From assembly GCF_001634885.1 (NCBI RefSeq), contig NZ_LWEX01000124.1:1-35217 (forward strand): a DNA stretch of 35,217 nucleotides. The letters are read 5' to 3'. The notes below the pieces were generated by a model. The model saw only the letters and a list, made by a program, of their open reading frames with translations, searched no databases and had not been told where the DNA came from. Shown piece by piece: positions 14,556 through 23,019 of this stretch; the stretch's first letter is position 1; each line of letters starts with the position of its first letter. The stretch is from Sulfitobacter sp. HI0040. GTDB lineage: Bacteria > Pseudomonadota > Alphaproteobacteria > Rhodobacterales > Rhodobacteraceae. Both the position numbers and the translations under genes were made by a program.

Positions 14556-17179
14556 AGTTCATAGAGCAGGTTCAATGCCTCACGCGGGCTGAGCTGATCG
14601 GGCATGATCTCTTTCAGGCGCCTTTCCGCTTCGGATTCGCGGGGCGCGGTCGGCGCGGGGGGCGGCGTAGCGGCAAAGAGCGGCAGATCGTCGATCAGGG
14701 ATTTGCGCATGCCGCCGCCTTCGCGGTCGCCCTGTTCCAAGGATTCGAGAACGATGCGGGCGCGATCGATCACGCGCCTGGGCAGGCCGGCAAGCTGGGC
14801 GACCTGAACGCCGTAAGACCGATCCGCCGCGCCGCGCCGCACTTCGTGCAGAAAGACGATCTCGCCCTCCCATTCCTTCACGGAAACCGTCGCGTTTTCC
14901 ACCCCGTCCAGCTTTCCGGCGAGGGCCGTCATCTCGTGGTAGTGGGTCGCGAACAACGCGCGGGAGCCGTTTACGTCGTGCAGGTGTTCCAGCGTGGCCC
15001 ATGCGATGGCGAGCCCGTCATAGGTCGCGGTGCCGCGCCCGATCTCGTCAAGGATGACGAGCGCGCGTTCGTCGGCCTGATTCAGGATGGCGGCGGTTTC
15101 CACCATTTCGACCATGAAAGTGGATCGCCCCCGGGCCAGATCGTCAGAGGCGCCCACGCGGCTGAAAATCTGGCTCACCGCACCGATATGCGCCTCTGTT
15201 GCAGGAACAAAGCTGCCGATCTGGGCCAGAAGCGCGATCAATGCGTTCTGTCGCAGAAAGGTGGATTTACCGGCCATGTTCGGGCCGGTCAAAAGCCAGA
15301 TGCGGGCATCCGAGTCCTCCGATCCCAAATCGCAGTCGTTCGCGACGAAGCTCTGGCCCGACTGCTGGGAAAGCGCGTGTTCCACAACCGGATGCCGCCC
15401 GTGGGAAATGGCGAAAGAAAGGCTGTCATCCACCTTTGGTCTGGCCCAGTTTTCAGACCGGGCGAGTTCGGCGAAGGCGAAGTCCACGTCAATCTCCGCC
15501 ACGGCGGCAGAAGCAAGAGCAACCGGGCCGGAACGCGCCAATACCGCGGAACAGAGAATGGAAAAGAGCCTCTTTTCGATCTCCAGCGCCCGCTGACCGG
15601 CGTTCAGGATGCGCGTTTCCAGTTCCGAAAGTTCGACCGTGGTGAACCTGACCTGGTTCGCGGTGGTCTGCCGGTGGATGAATGTTTCTGACAGCGGGGG
15701 CTGCATCATCTTCTGGGCGTGCGTCGCGGTAGTCTCGACGAAATAGCCCAGCACGTTGTTGTGCTTGATCTTCAGGCTGGAAATCCCCGTAAGAGTGACG
15801 AAATCGCGCTGCATTTCCGCGATGACACTACGGCCTTCGTCCCGCAGCTTGCGCGCTTCGTCGAGCGCTTCGTCGTAGCCGGGCGCAATGAACCCGCCAT
15901 CCCGCGCCAACAGTGGGGGATCGGCCACCAGAGCTTCGTCAAGTTGATCGATCAGTGTGCTTTCATTGCCGAGGTTTTGCACGGCCTTTTGCAGCAGTTC
16001 CCCGGTCGCGTGCCCCTGCAGCACCTGACCCAGTTGCTCGGCCCGGATCAATCCGTTGCGGATGGCGGCCAGATCCCGTGGGCCGCCCCGGTCGAGCGCG
16101 AGGCGTGACAGGGCGCGTTCGATATCCGGTATGCCGCGCAAAATGTCTCTGACATTGGTGGAAACGCCCGGATTGTCATAGGCAAAGCTGACCGCGTCCT
16201 GCCGTTCATGGATCGTATGCAGGCTGCGGGAGGGGCTGGAAATGCGCCTTTCCAACAGCCGGCCCCCGACGGCGGTCGCCGTTTTGTCGACGACGGAAAG
16301 CAGCGAACCCGCGCGCGAGCCGGACAGCGTATGTGTGAGTTCGAGGTTGCGGCGGGTCGCGGCGTCGATCTGGACGGTGCCGCCTTCGGCTTCCTTCTGC
16401 GGGGGGCGCAGCAGGGGCAGTTTACCGCGCTGGGTGATATCGAGGTATTCGATCAGCGCCCCGAGCGCCGAGATCTCGGCCCGCGTGAAATTACCGAACG
16501 CGTCGAGCGTGGCGACTTCGTAGAGTGTGCAGAGCCGCTTTTCGGCGCCGGTACTGTCAAAGGCGGCATGGCCAAGGCCGGTCAGCGTGATCCCGAAATC
16601 TTCGGCCATGTCGTGATAGTCCGATTGGCGATCATCGGGGACAATCAGTTCGGAGGGCGCAAGCCGGGCCAGCTCCGGCGACAGGTTGACCGGATCGACT
16701 GCACCCACATGCAGCGCGCCGGTGGAAATATCGACCCAGGCCACAGCCCCTTTTTCGCGGATCGTCGCATGCGCGGCGAGGTAATTGTGCCGCCGCGCGT
16801 TGAGCAGTGAATCCTCCGTCAGGGTGCCCGGGGTCACCAGCCGCACGACATCGCGTTTGACCACTGATTTCGATCCGCGCTTCTTCGCTTCCTGTGGGGT
16901 TTCCATCTGTTCGCAGACGGCCACGCGAAAACCTTTGCGGATCAGGGTCAGCAGATAGCCTTCGGCGGCGTGAACGGGCACGCCGCACATTGGAATATCG
17001 GCGCCGTCGTGCTTGCCGCGCTTGGTCAGGGCAATGTCCAGCGCCTCTGCCGCGGCGACGGCGTCTTCGAAGAACATTTCATAGAAATCGCCCATCCGGT
17101 AGAACAGCAGGGCATCGGCGTGGCTCGCCTTCAGTTCCAGATACTGCGCCATCATCGGCGTGACTTCGTTTCTGCTCAC
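14534..17179 (-). CDS. mutS: DNA mismatch repair protein MutS
   Basis: MutS recognises base mismatches and small loops and starts mismatch repair. The 881-residue product is full length for MutS1. The mismatch-wedging motif FYE is at residues 32-34 in RMGDFYEMFFEDA; connector, lever and clamp domains follow, then the ATPase domain with Walker A TGPNMAGKST near residue 630, the RSTFMVEM segment, and Walker B DEIGRGTATYDGLAIAWA near residue 710. The C-terminal portion ends with LSPREALNLLYELKEAA. It is convergent with grpE, only 35 bases away, and divergent from the glycosyltransferase gene. A TATAGA sequence upstream of its start could be a -10 element, but no well-spaced -35 is seen. Confidence 0.97.
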   Translation of the reverse strand: MSRNEVTPMMAQYLELKASHADALLFYRMGDFYEMFFEDAVAAAEALDIALTKRGKHDGADIPMCGVPVHAAEGYLLTLIRKGFRVAVCEQMETPQEAKKRGSKSVVKRDVVRLVTPGTLTEDSLLNARRHNYLAAHATIREKGAVAWVDISTGALHVGAVDPVNLSPELARLAPSELIVPDDRQSDYHDMAEDFGITLTGLGHAAFDSTGAEKRLCTLYEVATLDAFGNFTRAEISALGALIEYLDITQRGKLPLLRPPQKEAEGGTVQIDAATRRNLELTHTLSGSRAGSLLSVVDKTATAVGGRLLERRISSPSRSLHTIHERQDAVSFAYDNPGVSTNVRDILRGIPDIERALSRLALDRGGPRDLAAIRNGLIRAEQLGQVLQGHATGELLQKAVQNLGNESTLIDQLDEALVADPPLLARDGGFIAPGYDEALDEARKLRDEGRSVIAEMQRDFVTLTGISSLKIKHNNVLGYFVETTATHAQKMMQPPLSETFIHRQTTANQVRFTTVELSELETRILNAGQRALEIEKRLFSILCSAVLARSGPVALASAAVAEIDVDFAFAELARSENWARPKVDDSLSFAISHGRHPVVEHALSQQSGQSFVANDCDLGSEDSDARIWLLTGPNMAGKSTFLRQNALIALLAQIGSFVPATEAHIGAVSQIFSRVGASDDLARGRSTFMVEMVETAAILNQADERALVILDEIGRGTATYDGLAIAWATLEHLHDVNGSRALFATHYHEMTALAGKLDGVENATVSVKEWEGEIVFLHEVRRGAADRSYGVQVAQLAGLPRRVIDRARIVLESLEQGDREGGGMRKSLIDDLPLFAATPPPAPTAPRESEAERRLKEIMPDQLSPREALNLLYELKEAASN

Positions 17180-17317
17180 CTCGGCCCCCTTTTCCGGCGT
17201 CTCTATAGGATCACGGCGGGCAGGGAAAGCAAGCGCGGGACGCTGGATGCTGGACCGATGGGGAGGGGGCGGCTAAGGTTCAGCCGTTCCGGAAAATTCC
17301 GCAGGGCAGAGACGAAT

Positions 17318-19042
17318 TTGCGAAAGACAATCGACCTGAAAGGCGCGCCGGAAGAGCTGTTCTGCAACCCGTGGCAGGACGAGGGGATCGCGCTGCTGGA
17401 GCCGCCTGCCTACCAGTGGAAAATCTGTGCCCCGGGGCGGATCCACGGCTTCGCGGCAAGCGCGCATGAAGAGATCGACAAGCGGATAGCGACGCTGGTT
17501 TCCCGCGCGCGAAAAGAACGCCGGTTCGCGCAGGCGGTGGAATGGAACATCGCGCTCGCCCATGTGGAGGGGGCGCAATTCCGCAAGTCCTACAAGACGG
17601 TGGGGGAGCGGTTCCTGCTTTCGGGTGCGTCGGCCACGCGGTTGTTGAACAGGTATCGCTGGGCAAATCCCGAAGACGATCCGGCAGCGACCCTTGCGCG
17701 GTATTTCGAAGATTGCCGCGCCCGGAACGCCGACCGGGACCTGCCCGTGCTAGATCGGCGCATCAGCCCCACGGTGCCTTTCGCCATCGAGTGCCGCAAT
17801 TCCTTCAACTATTTCCATTTCCTGACGGAGGCCTTGCCGCAGCTTACGGTGCTGGACGGCTGGGATTTCCGGGGGGACATCTATTTCCATTTTCCCAACC
17901 GGGCCGACAAGACCCGCGATTTCGCCGCCGCCTTCGTCGCTGCCCTGTTCCCCGAATTCGAAGGCCGCGTCAGGTTCGAACGTGTGCCGAAAGACTATGA
18001 CGAGGTGCTGACGGCCTACGACCTGTTTGGCGGGCATCGCCAATCGCCCGAATGGCAGGCGGATGCTTTGAAGGAAGCTGCCGGCCCCCGCTCCGGCTGG
18101 GAGCCGGATGATCCGTTGCCCCGGGCGCAGACGACGCTGGCGATGAATTCCGTCAGCTCCGGGCTGCGCGCCCTTCGTAACCGGGCGCTGAAGGCGGTTG
18201 CCGACCTAGATACATCCCATCTGCCGCGCCGGTTTTTCGTCGGGCGGGACACGCGCAAAAGCCGCGCCCGGAACATGGAGGGGGAGGATCTGCTGTTCGA
18301 ACATCTTGCCCTCTTCGGTTTCGAATACGTTGTTTTCGAAAGCCTCTCCCCGCTGGAGCAAATCGCCCTGATGGCAAATGCGGAAATGATGGTTTCCTAC
18401 CATGGGGCGGGTTTCGCCAACATGGTCTTTGCCAATCCTGACGCCTGTATCATCGAACTGGGCACCTTGCAGACGGCGAACCTGCGCTGGGGCGATTTCT
18501 GGCCTCATGCCCATGTCTCGGGCTGCCGCTATGTCTCTTTCTTCGCCGATTACCGCAAAAACGACCCGTTGACCGACCCGGAGTTTTCGAAAGAGGGGCT
18601 TGTTCCCGCCGCGCTGTCGGAGGGGGCGATTGGGCAGGTGATGGCCTTTGTCGTTTCCATGCTGGGGGAAACACCGACATTGGCGGAACCGCAAGAGGTG
18701 ATCCGCCTCAGCCGCGCGCTGCAGGAGGTGGACGCGATGGACGCCTTCGCGGCGGTACTGGCTGCGCATGAAAAGATGCAGGAATTTGACCCGGATCTGT
18801 CTCTGTTACAGGCGGATTTGCACAAATTCAGAAAAAACCCGAAGGAGGAGCTTTCGGCGCTCGACCGGGCTTTTCGGCTGGCGCCGTCCCGTTGGCAGGT
18901 GCTGGTCCGGATGATCTGGTGCGCCAACCGCTGCGAGCGCCCGCAGGTGATCCGCTGGGCGTTATCCCGGCTGGCCGCCGATTTCCCCGACCGGCACGCG
19001 GCCTTTATCGCGAACCATGAATGGGTGCGCTACGTGGCGTAG
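17318..19042 (+). CDS. Family 61 glycosyltransferase (DUF563-type) with C-terminal repeat region
   Basis: This 574-residue protein contains the hallmark of the DUF563/GT61 family, YHGAGFANMVFANPDACIIEL around residues 360-382, where the histidine and following glycines form the nucleotide-sugar site in relatives. Earlier, NSFNYFHFLTEALPQL near residue 162 matches the conserved HF-E-P region. The last about 100 residues (alternating helices, AFRLAPSRWQVLVRMIW and similar) look like TPR-type helices, a common partner of bacterial sugar transferases. No signal peptide or membrane span is evident, so it is probably cytoplasmic and modifies a surface polysaccharide or protein. The start is uncertain: TTG 17318 is chosen, ATG 17258 adds 20 residues, and anything further upstream runs antisense into mutS. 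It stands alone, with no other polysaccharide gene nearby. Confidence 0.75.
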   Translation: MRKTIDLKGAPEELFCNPWQDEGIALLEPPAYQWKICAPGRIHGFAASAHEEIDKRIATLVSRARKERRFAQAVEWNIALAHVEGAQFRKSYKTVGERFLLSGASATRLLNRYRWANPEDDPAATLARYFEDCRARNADRDLPVLDRRISPTVPFAIECRNSFNYFHFLTEALPQLTVLDGWDFRGDIYFHFPNRADKTRDFAAAFVAALFPEFEGRVRFERVPKDYDEVLTAYDLFGGHRQSPEWQADALKEAAGPRSGWEPDDPLPRAQTTLAMNSVSSGLRALRNRALKAVADLDTSHLPRRFFVGRDTRKSRARNMEGEDLLFEHLALFGFEYVVFESLSPLEQIALMANAEMMVSYHGAGFANMVFANPDACIIELGTLQTANLRWGDFWPHAHVSGCRYVSFFADYRKNDPLTDPEFSKEGLVPAALSEGAIGQVMAFVVSMLGETPTLAEPQEVIRLSRALQEVDAMDAFAAVLAAHEKMQEFDPDLSLLQADLHKFRKNPKEELSALDRAFRLAPSRWQVLVRMIWCANRCERPQVIRWALSRLAADFPDRHAAFIANHEWVRYVA

Positions 19043-19114
19043 GGCCGGTTCTGTCAGATTGTGCGATGGCTGCGGGCCGTCTAAGAAGGGTGGACCCAAA
19101 GAAAGCTGGATCCG

Positions 19115-21376
19115 ATGGCCTCAAAAACACGCATCACTTCCGAAGAGGCCCTGGCCTTTCACCTCGAACCCTCGCCCGGCAAGTTCGAGATCTCGGCAAC
19201 CGTGCCGATGACGACACAGCGGGACCTGTCACTGGCCTATTCGCCCGGCGTTGCCGTCCCCTGTGAGGCGATCGCGGCGAACCCGGAAACCGCCTATGAT
19301 TACACCAACAAGGGCAATCTGGTCGCGGTCATATCGAACGGAACGGCGGTGCTTGGCCTCGGGAACCTTGGCGCGCTGGCGTCGAAGCCGGTGATGGAAG
19401 GCAAGGCTGTGCTGTTCAAGCGCTTCGCGGACGTCAATTCCATCGACATCGAACTCGACACCGAAGATACCGACGCCTTCATCGCGGCAGTAAAGCTCAT
19501 GGGGCCGACATTCGGGGGGATCAACCTCGAAGACATCAAGGCGCCCGAATGTTTCATCATCGAACAGCGCCTGAAGGAAGAGATGGATATCCCCGTCTTC
19601 CATGACGATCAGCACGGGACCGCGGTGATCTGTGCGGCGGGGCTGATCAACGCGCTGCGCATTTCCGGGAAGAAGATCGAAGACGTGCGTATCGTGCTCA
19701 ACGGGGCAGGGGCGGCGGGTATCGCCTGTCTCGAACTGCTTAAATCGATGGGTGCGCGCCATGACAACTGCATCATGTGCGACACCAAGGGTGTGATCTA
19801 TCAGGGGCGCACCGAAGGCATGAACCAGTGGAAATCGGCCCATGCCGCCGCGACGGAGCTGCGCACACTCGAAGCGGCGATGGACGGTGCGGACGTGTTT
19901 CTGGGTGTTTCTGTAAAGGGCGCTGTGACACCGCAGATGGTGGCCAGCATGGCACCCAACCCGGTGATCTTCGCGATGGCCAATCCCGATCCGGAAATCA
20001 CGCCCGAAGAAGCGCATGCCGTGCGCGAGGATGCGATCGTGGCCACCGGGCGGTCGGATTATCCGAACCAGGTCAACAACGTGCTTGGCTTCCCCTATCT
20101 GTTCCGCGGGGCGCTGGACATCAACGCGCGGGCCATCAATGACGAGATGAAGATTGCCTGCGCCCATGCGCTGGCGAATCTCGCCCGGGAAGACGTGCCG
20201 GACGAGGTGGCGCTCGCCTATGGCAAGAGCCTCACGTTCGGGCGCGACTATATCATCCCCACGCCCTTTGACCCGCGGCTCATCCATCGGATTCCGCCGG
20301 CGGTGGCGCGGGCCGGGATGGATACCGGCGCGGCGCGGCGGCCGATCATCGACATGGACGCCTATGAGCTCAGCCTAAAATCGCGGATGGACCCCACGGC
20401 GAACATCCTGCGGGGGATCAACGCACGGGCGCGTGCAAATCAGGCGCGGATGATCTTTGCCGAAGGCGACGACCCCAAGGTGCTGCGCGCCGCGGTGATG
20501 TACCAGCGGTCGGGTCTGGGCAAGGCGCTCGTGGTCGGGCGGCAGGACGACGTGGCAGAAAAGCTGACCGCCGCCGGGATGGAAGACGCTGTGCGCGAGT
20601 TGGAGGTCGTGAACGCGGCCAATACGCCGCATTTCGAAAGCTACAAGGATTTCCTTTACCAGCGGCTCCAGCGGCGCGGCTTCGACACCAAGGACATTCA
20701 TCGGCTGGCAGCGCGGGACCGGCATGTATTTTCGGCTCTGATGCTGGCGCATGGGCATGGTGACGGGCTTGTCACCGGGGCGACGCGCAAGTCCGCCCAT
20801 GTGCTGGAGCGGATCAATCACGTGTTCGAAGCCAACGCCGAACATGGGGCGGTGGGTGTCACCGCGCTGCTGCACAAGGGCCGCATCGTCTTCATCGCCG
20901 ATACGCTGGTGCATGAATGGCCCGACGGGAACGACCTTGCCAATATCGCCGAAGCGGGGGCCAAGGTTGCGCGGCATCTCGGGCTGGAACCCCGGGTCGC
21001 TTTCGTCAGCTTTTCGACCTTTGGGTATCCTGTGTCCGAACGGGCCGAAAAGATGCATATCGCGCCCGAGATCCTCGATAAACGCGGCGTGGACTTTGAA
21101 TACGAAGGCGAGATGACGGTGGATGTCGCGCTGAACGTCGCCTCGCAGAAGAACTACCCGTTTTCACGGCTTACCGGCCCGGCCAACATCCTTGTGGTTC
21201 CGGCCCGCCATTCCGCGAGCATTTCCGTCAAGCTGATGCAGGAAATGGCCGGTGCCACGGTGATCGGGCCGATCCTCACTGGGGTCGACAAGTCGATCCA
21301 GATTTGTTCCTCCACCTCCACCGCCAGTGACATCCTGAACATGGCGATACTGGCGGCCTGCAAGGTCGGCGAATGA
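19115..21376 (+). CDS. maeB: NADP-dependent malic enzyme fused to a phosphotransacetylase-like domain
   Basis: The N-terminal half oxidatively decarboxylates malate to pyruvate; the C-terminal half resembles phosphate acetyltransferase and in MaeB is thought to be an acetyl-CoA-responsive regulatory domain. The 753-residue length is typical of this fusion. Malic enzyme motifs include DLSLAYSPGVAVPC, VISNGTAVLGLGNLG, VFHDDQHGTAVI and the nucleotide-binding VLNGAGAAGIACLELL near residue 190-205. From about residue 430 the PTA-like region begins (RMIFAEGDDPKVLRAA), with SFSTFGYP and GPANILVVPA later. The ATG at 19115 has only a weak purine-rich stretch upstream. Its stop overlaps the start of the sugar kinase gene (ATGA), an unexpected partner. 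Confidence 0.93.
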   Translation: MASKTRITSEEALAFHLEPSPGKFEISATVPMTTQRDLSLAYSPGVAVPCEAIAANPETAYDYTNKGNLVAVISNGTAVLGLGNLGALASKPVMEGKAVLFKRFADVNSIDIELDTEDTDAFIAAVKLMGPTFGGINLEDIKAPECFIIEQRLKEEMDIPVFHDDQHGTAVICAAGLINALRISGKKIEDVRIVLNGAGAAGIACLELLKSMGARHDNCIMCDTKGVIYQGRTEGMNQWKSAHAAATELRTLEAAMDGADVFLGVSVKGAVTPQMVASMAPNPVIFAMANPDPEITPEEAHAVREDAIVATGRSDYPNQVNNVLGFPYLFRGALDINARAINDEMKIACAHALANLAREDVPDEVALAYGKSLTFGRDYIIPTPFDPRLIHRIPPAVARAGMDTGAARRPIIDMDAYELSLKSRMDPTANILRGINARARANQARMIFAEGDDPKVLRAAVMYQRSGLGKALVVGRQDDVAEKLTAAGMEDAVRELEVVNAANTPHFESYKDFLYQRLQRRGFDTKDIHRLAARDRHVFSALMLAHGHGDGLVTGATRKSAHVLERINHVFEANAEHGAVGVTALLHKGRIVFIADTLVHEWPDGNDLANIAEAGAKVARHLGLEPRVAFVSFSTFGYPVSERAEKMHIAPEILDKRGVDFEYEGEMTVDVALNVASQKNYPFSRLTGPANILVVPARHSASISVKLMQEMAGATVIGPILTGVDKSIQICSSTSTASDILNMAILAACKVGE

Positions 21377-22245
21377 TCTGGAACCTCGGGTCGATCAACG
21401 TCGACCATTTCTATGGCGTGGGGCATCTGCCGAAAGCGGGTGAAACGGTTACGGCCCGGACCTACGCGCAGGGTCTGGGCGGCAAGGGTGCCAATATGTC
21501 GGTCGCGGCGGCGCGGGGTGGGGCGCGGGTTGCCCATATCGGCGCGATCGGCCGGGACAGTGGCTGGATACGCAATCGGCTGCTCGAATACGGGGTGGAG
21601 GTTTCGCATATCACCCCCGTCGAGGCGCCGACCGGTCAGGCGGTCGTCTGCGTGGAGGAGGCGGGCGAAAACGCCATCGTCGTCCTGCCCGGTGCCAATC
21701 ACGAACTGACGGAGGATATGATCGGTGCCGCGCTCAGCAACGGGCGGACGGGCGATATCCTGTTGATGCAGAACGAGACCAACGGGCAAGAGGTGGCGGC
21801 GCGGCTTGCCAAGACGCTGGGCCTGCGTGTGGCCTATGCCGCCGCACCTTTTGACGCGTCGGCGGTGCAGGCCGTTCTGCCGAATACGGATCTGCTGGTG
21901 CTGAACGAGGTCGAAGCAGCGCAGCTTGAGGCCGCCGTTGGCGTCCCGCTGCACGAACTTTCCGTGTCGGATATCGTGGTCACGCTGGGCGCGCGGGGCT
22001 GCAAATGGTTCGGGCCGGGGGAAAAGCAGCCGCTGACGCTTCCCGCCTATGCCGCCGAGGTAGTGGATACCACGGGGGCTGGCGATACGTTCACCGGGTT
22101 CCTCGTGGCGGCGCTGGACCGGGGAGAGGACATGCGCGCGGCTCTCGACCTCGCGCTACGGGCCGCCTCCCTGATGGTCGCGCGGCAAGGGACGGCCGAT
22201 GTCATCCCGGACCTGAAGGAAATTCAGGATTCCGATTTCGGCTGA
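21373..22245 (+). CDS. PfkB-family carbohydrate kinase, ribokinase-like
   Basis: This 290-residue protein belongs to the PfkB/ribokinase family, which phosphorylates sugars or nucleosides with ATP. GSINVDHFYGVGHLPKAGETV and LGGKGANMSVAAAR form the substrate-side signature one, and VVDTTGAGDTFTGFLVAAL is signature two, containing the catalytic aspartate and the anion-hole GAGD. LLVLNEVEA and VTLGARG are also ribokinase-like. Ribokinase is the nearest match I can name, but the substrate is not settled by sequence and no ribose transporter is nearby. It starts within the maeB stop, so it is probably co-translated with maeB, and its last 22 bases overlap the convergent msrA gene. Confidence 0.85.
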   Translation: MIWNLGSINVDHFYGVGHLPKAGETVTARTYAQGLGGKGANMSVAAARGGARVAHIGAIGRDSGWIRNRLLEYGVEVSHITPVEAPTGQAVVCVEEAGENAIVVLPGANHELTEDMIGAALSNGRTGDILLMQNETNGQEVAARLAKTLGLRVAYAAAPFDASAVQAVLPNTDLLVLNEVEAAQLEAAVGVPLHELSVSDIVVTLGARGCKWFGPGEKQPLTLPAYAAEVVDTTGAGDTFTGFLVAALDRGEDMRAALDLALRAASLMVARQGTADVIPDLKEIQDSDFG

Positions 22246-22898
22246 CCGGCAAAGGGGGCATCTTCGCCCCAAAGCTCCCGTACCCGCGCATCGCGCCCAC
22301 ATCCTGCGCGATATTTCTTGTAGGCTTCTGATTTGCGGATACCGATTCCGACGCTGCTGATGGCGAGCCTGTCGGAGCTTTTGTAATAGTCCTGATGATA
22401 GTCTTCGGCGGGGTAAAAGGGTGCGCCATCAAGTATCGGAGTAACGATTTCCTGACCGAGCGCCTTTTCGGCTTCGGCCTTGGCTGCTTCGGCGGCGCTG
22501 CGGGTTTCGGCGTCATCCGCGAAAACCGCCGTGCGGTAGCTGTCGCCCCGGTCACAGAATTGCCCGCCCGCGTCGGTAGGGTCGATCGAGCGGAAGAAGA
22601 GCGACAGGAGTTCCGCCTCGCTCACCTGCGCCGGATCGTAGGTGATCTCCACCACTTCGTAATGGCCGGTGTCCCCGCCGGTGACTTCCTTGTATGTCGG
22701 GTTTTCGGTCCGGCCCCCGGCAAAGCCGGAAACGGCTTCTTTCACGCCCGTCACCTTTTCGAAATCAGCCTCTACACACCAGAAACAGCCCCCTGCGACA
22801 ACGAGTGTCTCGGGCTCTGCCGCCGCTGCGGGGAACGGGGTCAGCACGGGTGCGGCGAGAATGGCGGCCAGTGCGGTCGTCCTCAATGGCTTGAACAT
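22224..22898 (-). CDS. msrA: Peptide methionine sulfoxide reductase MsrA, exported form
   Basis: MsrA reduces methionine-S-sulfoxide in proteins back to methionine. The 224-residue product opens with a signal peptide: MFKPLRTTALAAILAAPVLTPFPAAAAEP has a basic start, a hydrophobic core and an AAA-type cleavage site near residue 27, implying a periplasmic enzyme. The catalytic GGCFWCVEADFEKV follows directly, then GFAGGRTENPTY, GHYEVVEITYDP and AEDYHQDYY, all family landmarks. A C-terminal cysteine in YRAGCGRDARV could be the resolving residue. No MsrB is nearby. The 3' end overlaps the ribokinase-like gene by 22 bases; the gene is divergent from the aminotransferase. Confidence 0.93.
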   Translation of the reverse strand: MFKPLRTTALAAILAAPVLTPFPAAAAEPETLVVAGGCFWCVEADFEKVTGVKEAVSGFAGGRTENPTYKEVTGGDTGHYEVVEITYDPAQVSEAELLSLFFRSIDPTDAGGQFCDRGDSYRTAVFADDAETRSAAEAAKAEAEKALGQEIVTPILDGAPFYPAEDYHQDYYKSSDRLAISSVGIGIRKSEAYKKYRAGCGRDARVRELWGEDAPFAGQPKSES

Positions 22899-22952
22899 TT
22901 CTTGTCCTCCTGAAAACGTCTTTCATAAAGGTACATAGGGCGCGCGTTCCGG

Positions 22953-22979
22953 CCATAAACTCACATGGAGGTGAGATGG
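22953..22979. promoter_or_regulatory. Imperfect dyad in the msrA/aminotransferase intergenic region
   Basis: CCAT-AAA-CTCAC (22953-22964) and GTGAG-ATGG (22971-22979) are complementary apart from a three-base bulge, around the centre ATGGAG. It lies 41 bases before the aminotransferase ATG and 55 bases from the msrA start. It could be a regulator-binding site or an RNA hairpin; I know of no specific regulator. Confidence 0.25.
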
Positions 22980-23019
22980 CCTGCCTAAACGCAGGGACCC
23001 AGGGCGAACGGAGTTATCA

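Noticed and set aside
16970-17317. 5' extension of the glycosyltransferase open frame into mutS
   Set aside because: This part is antisense to the mutS N-terminus and the encoded residues do not resemble GT61 proteins.
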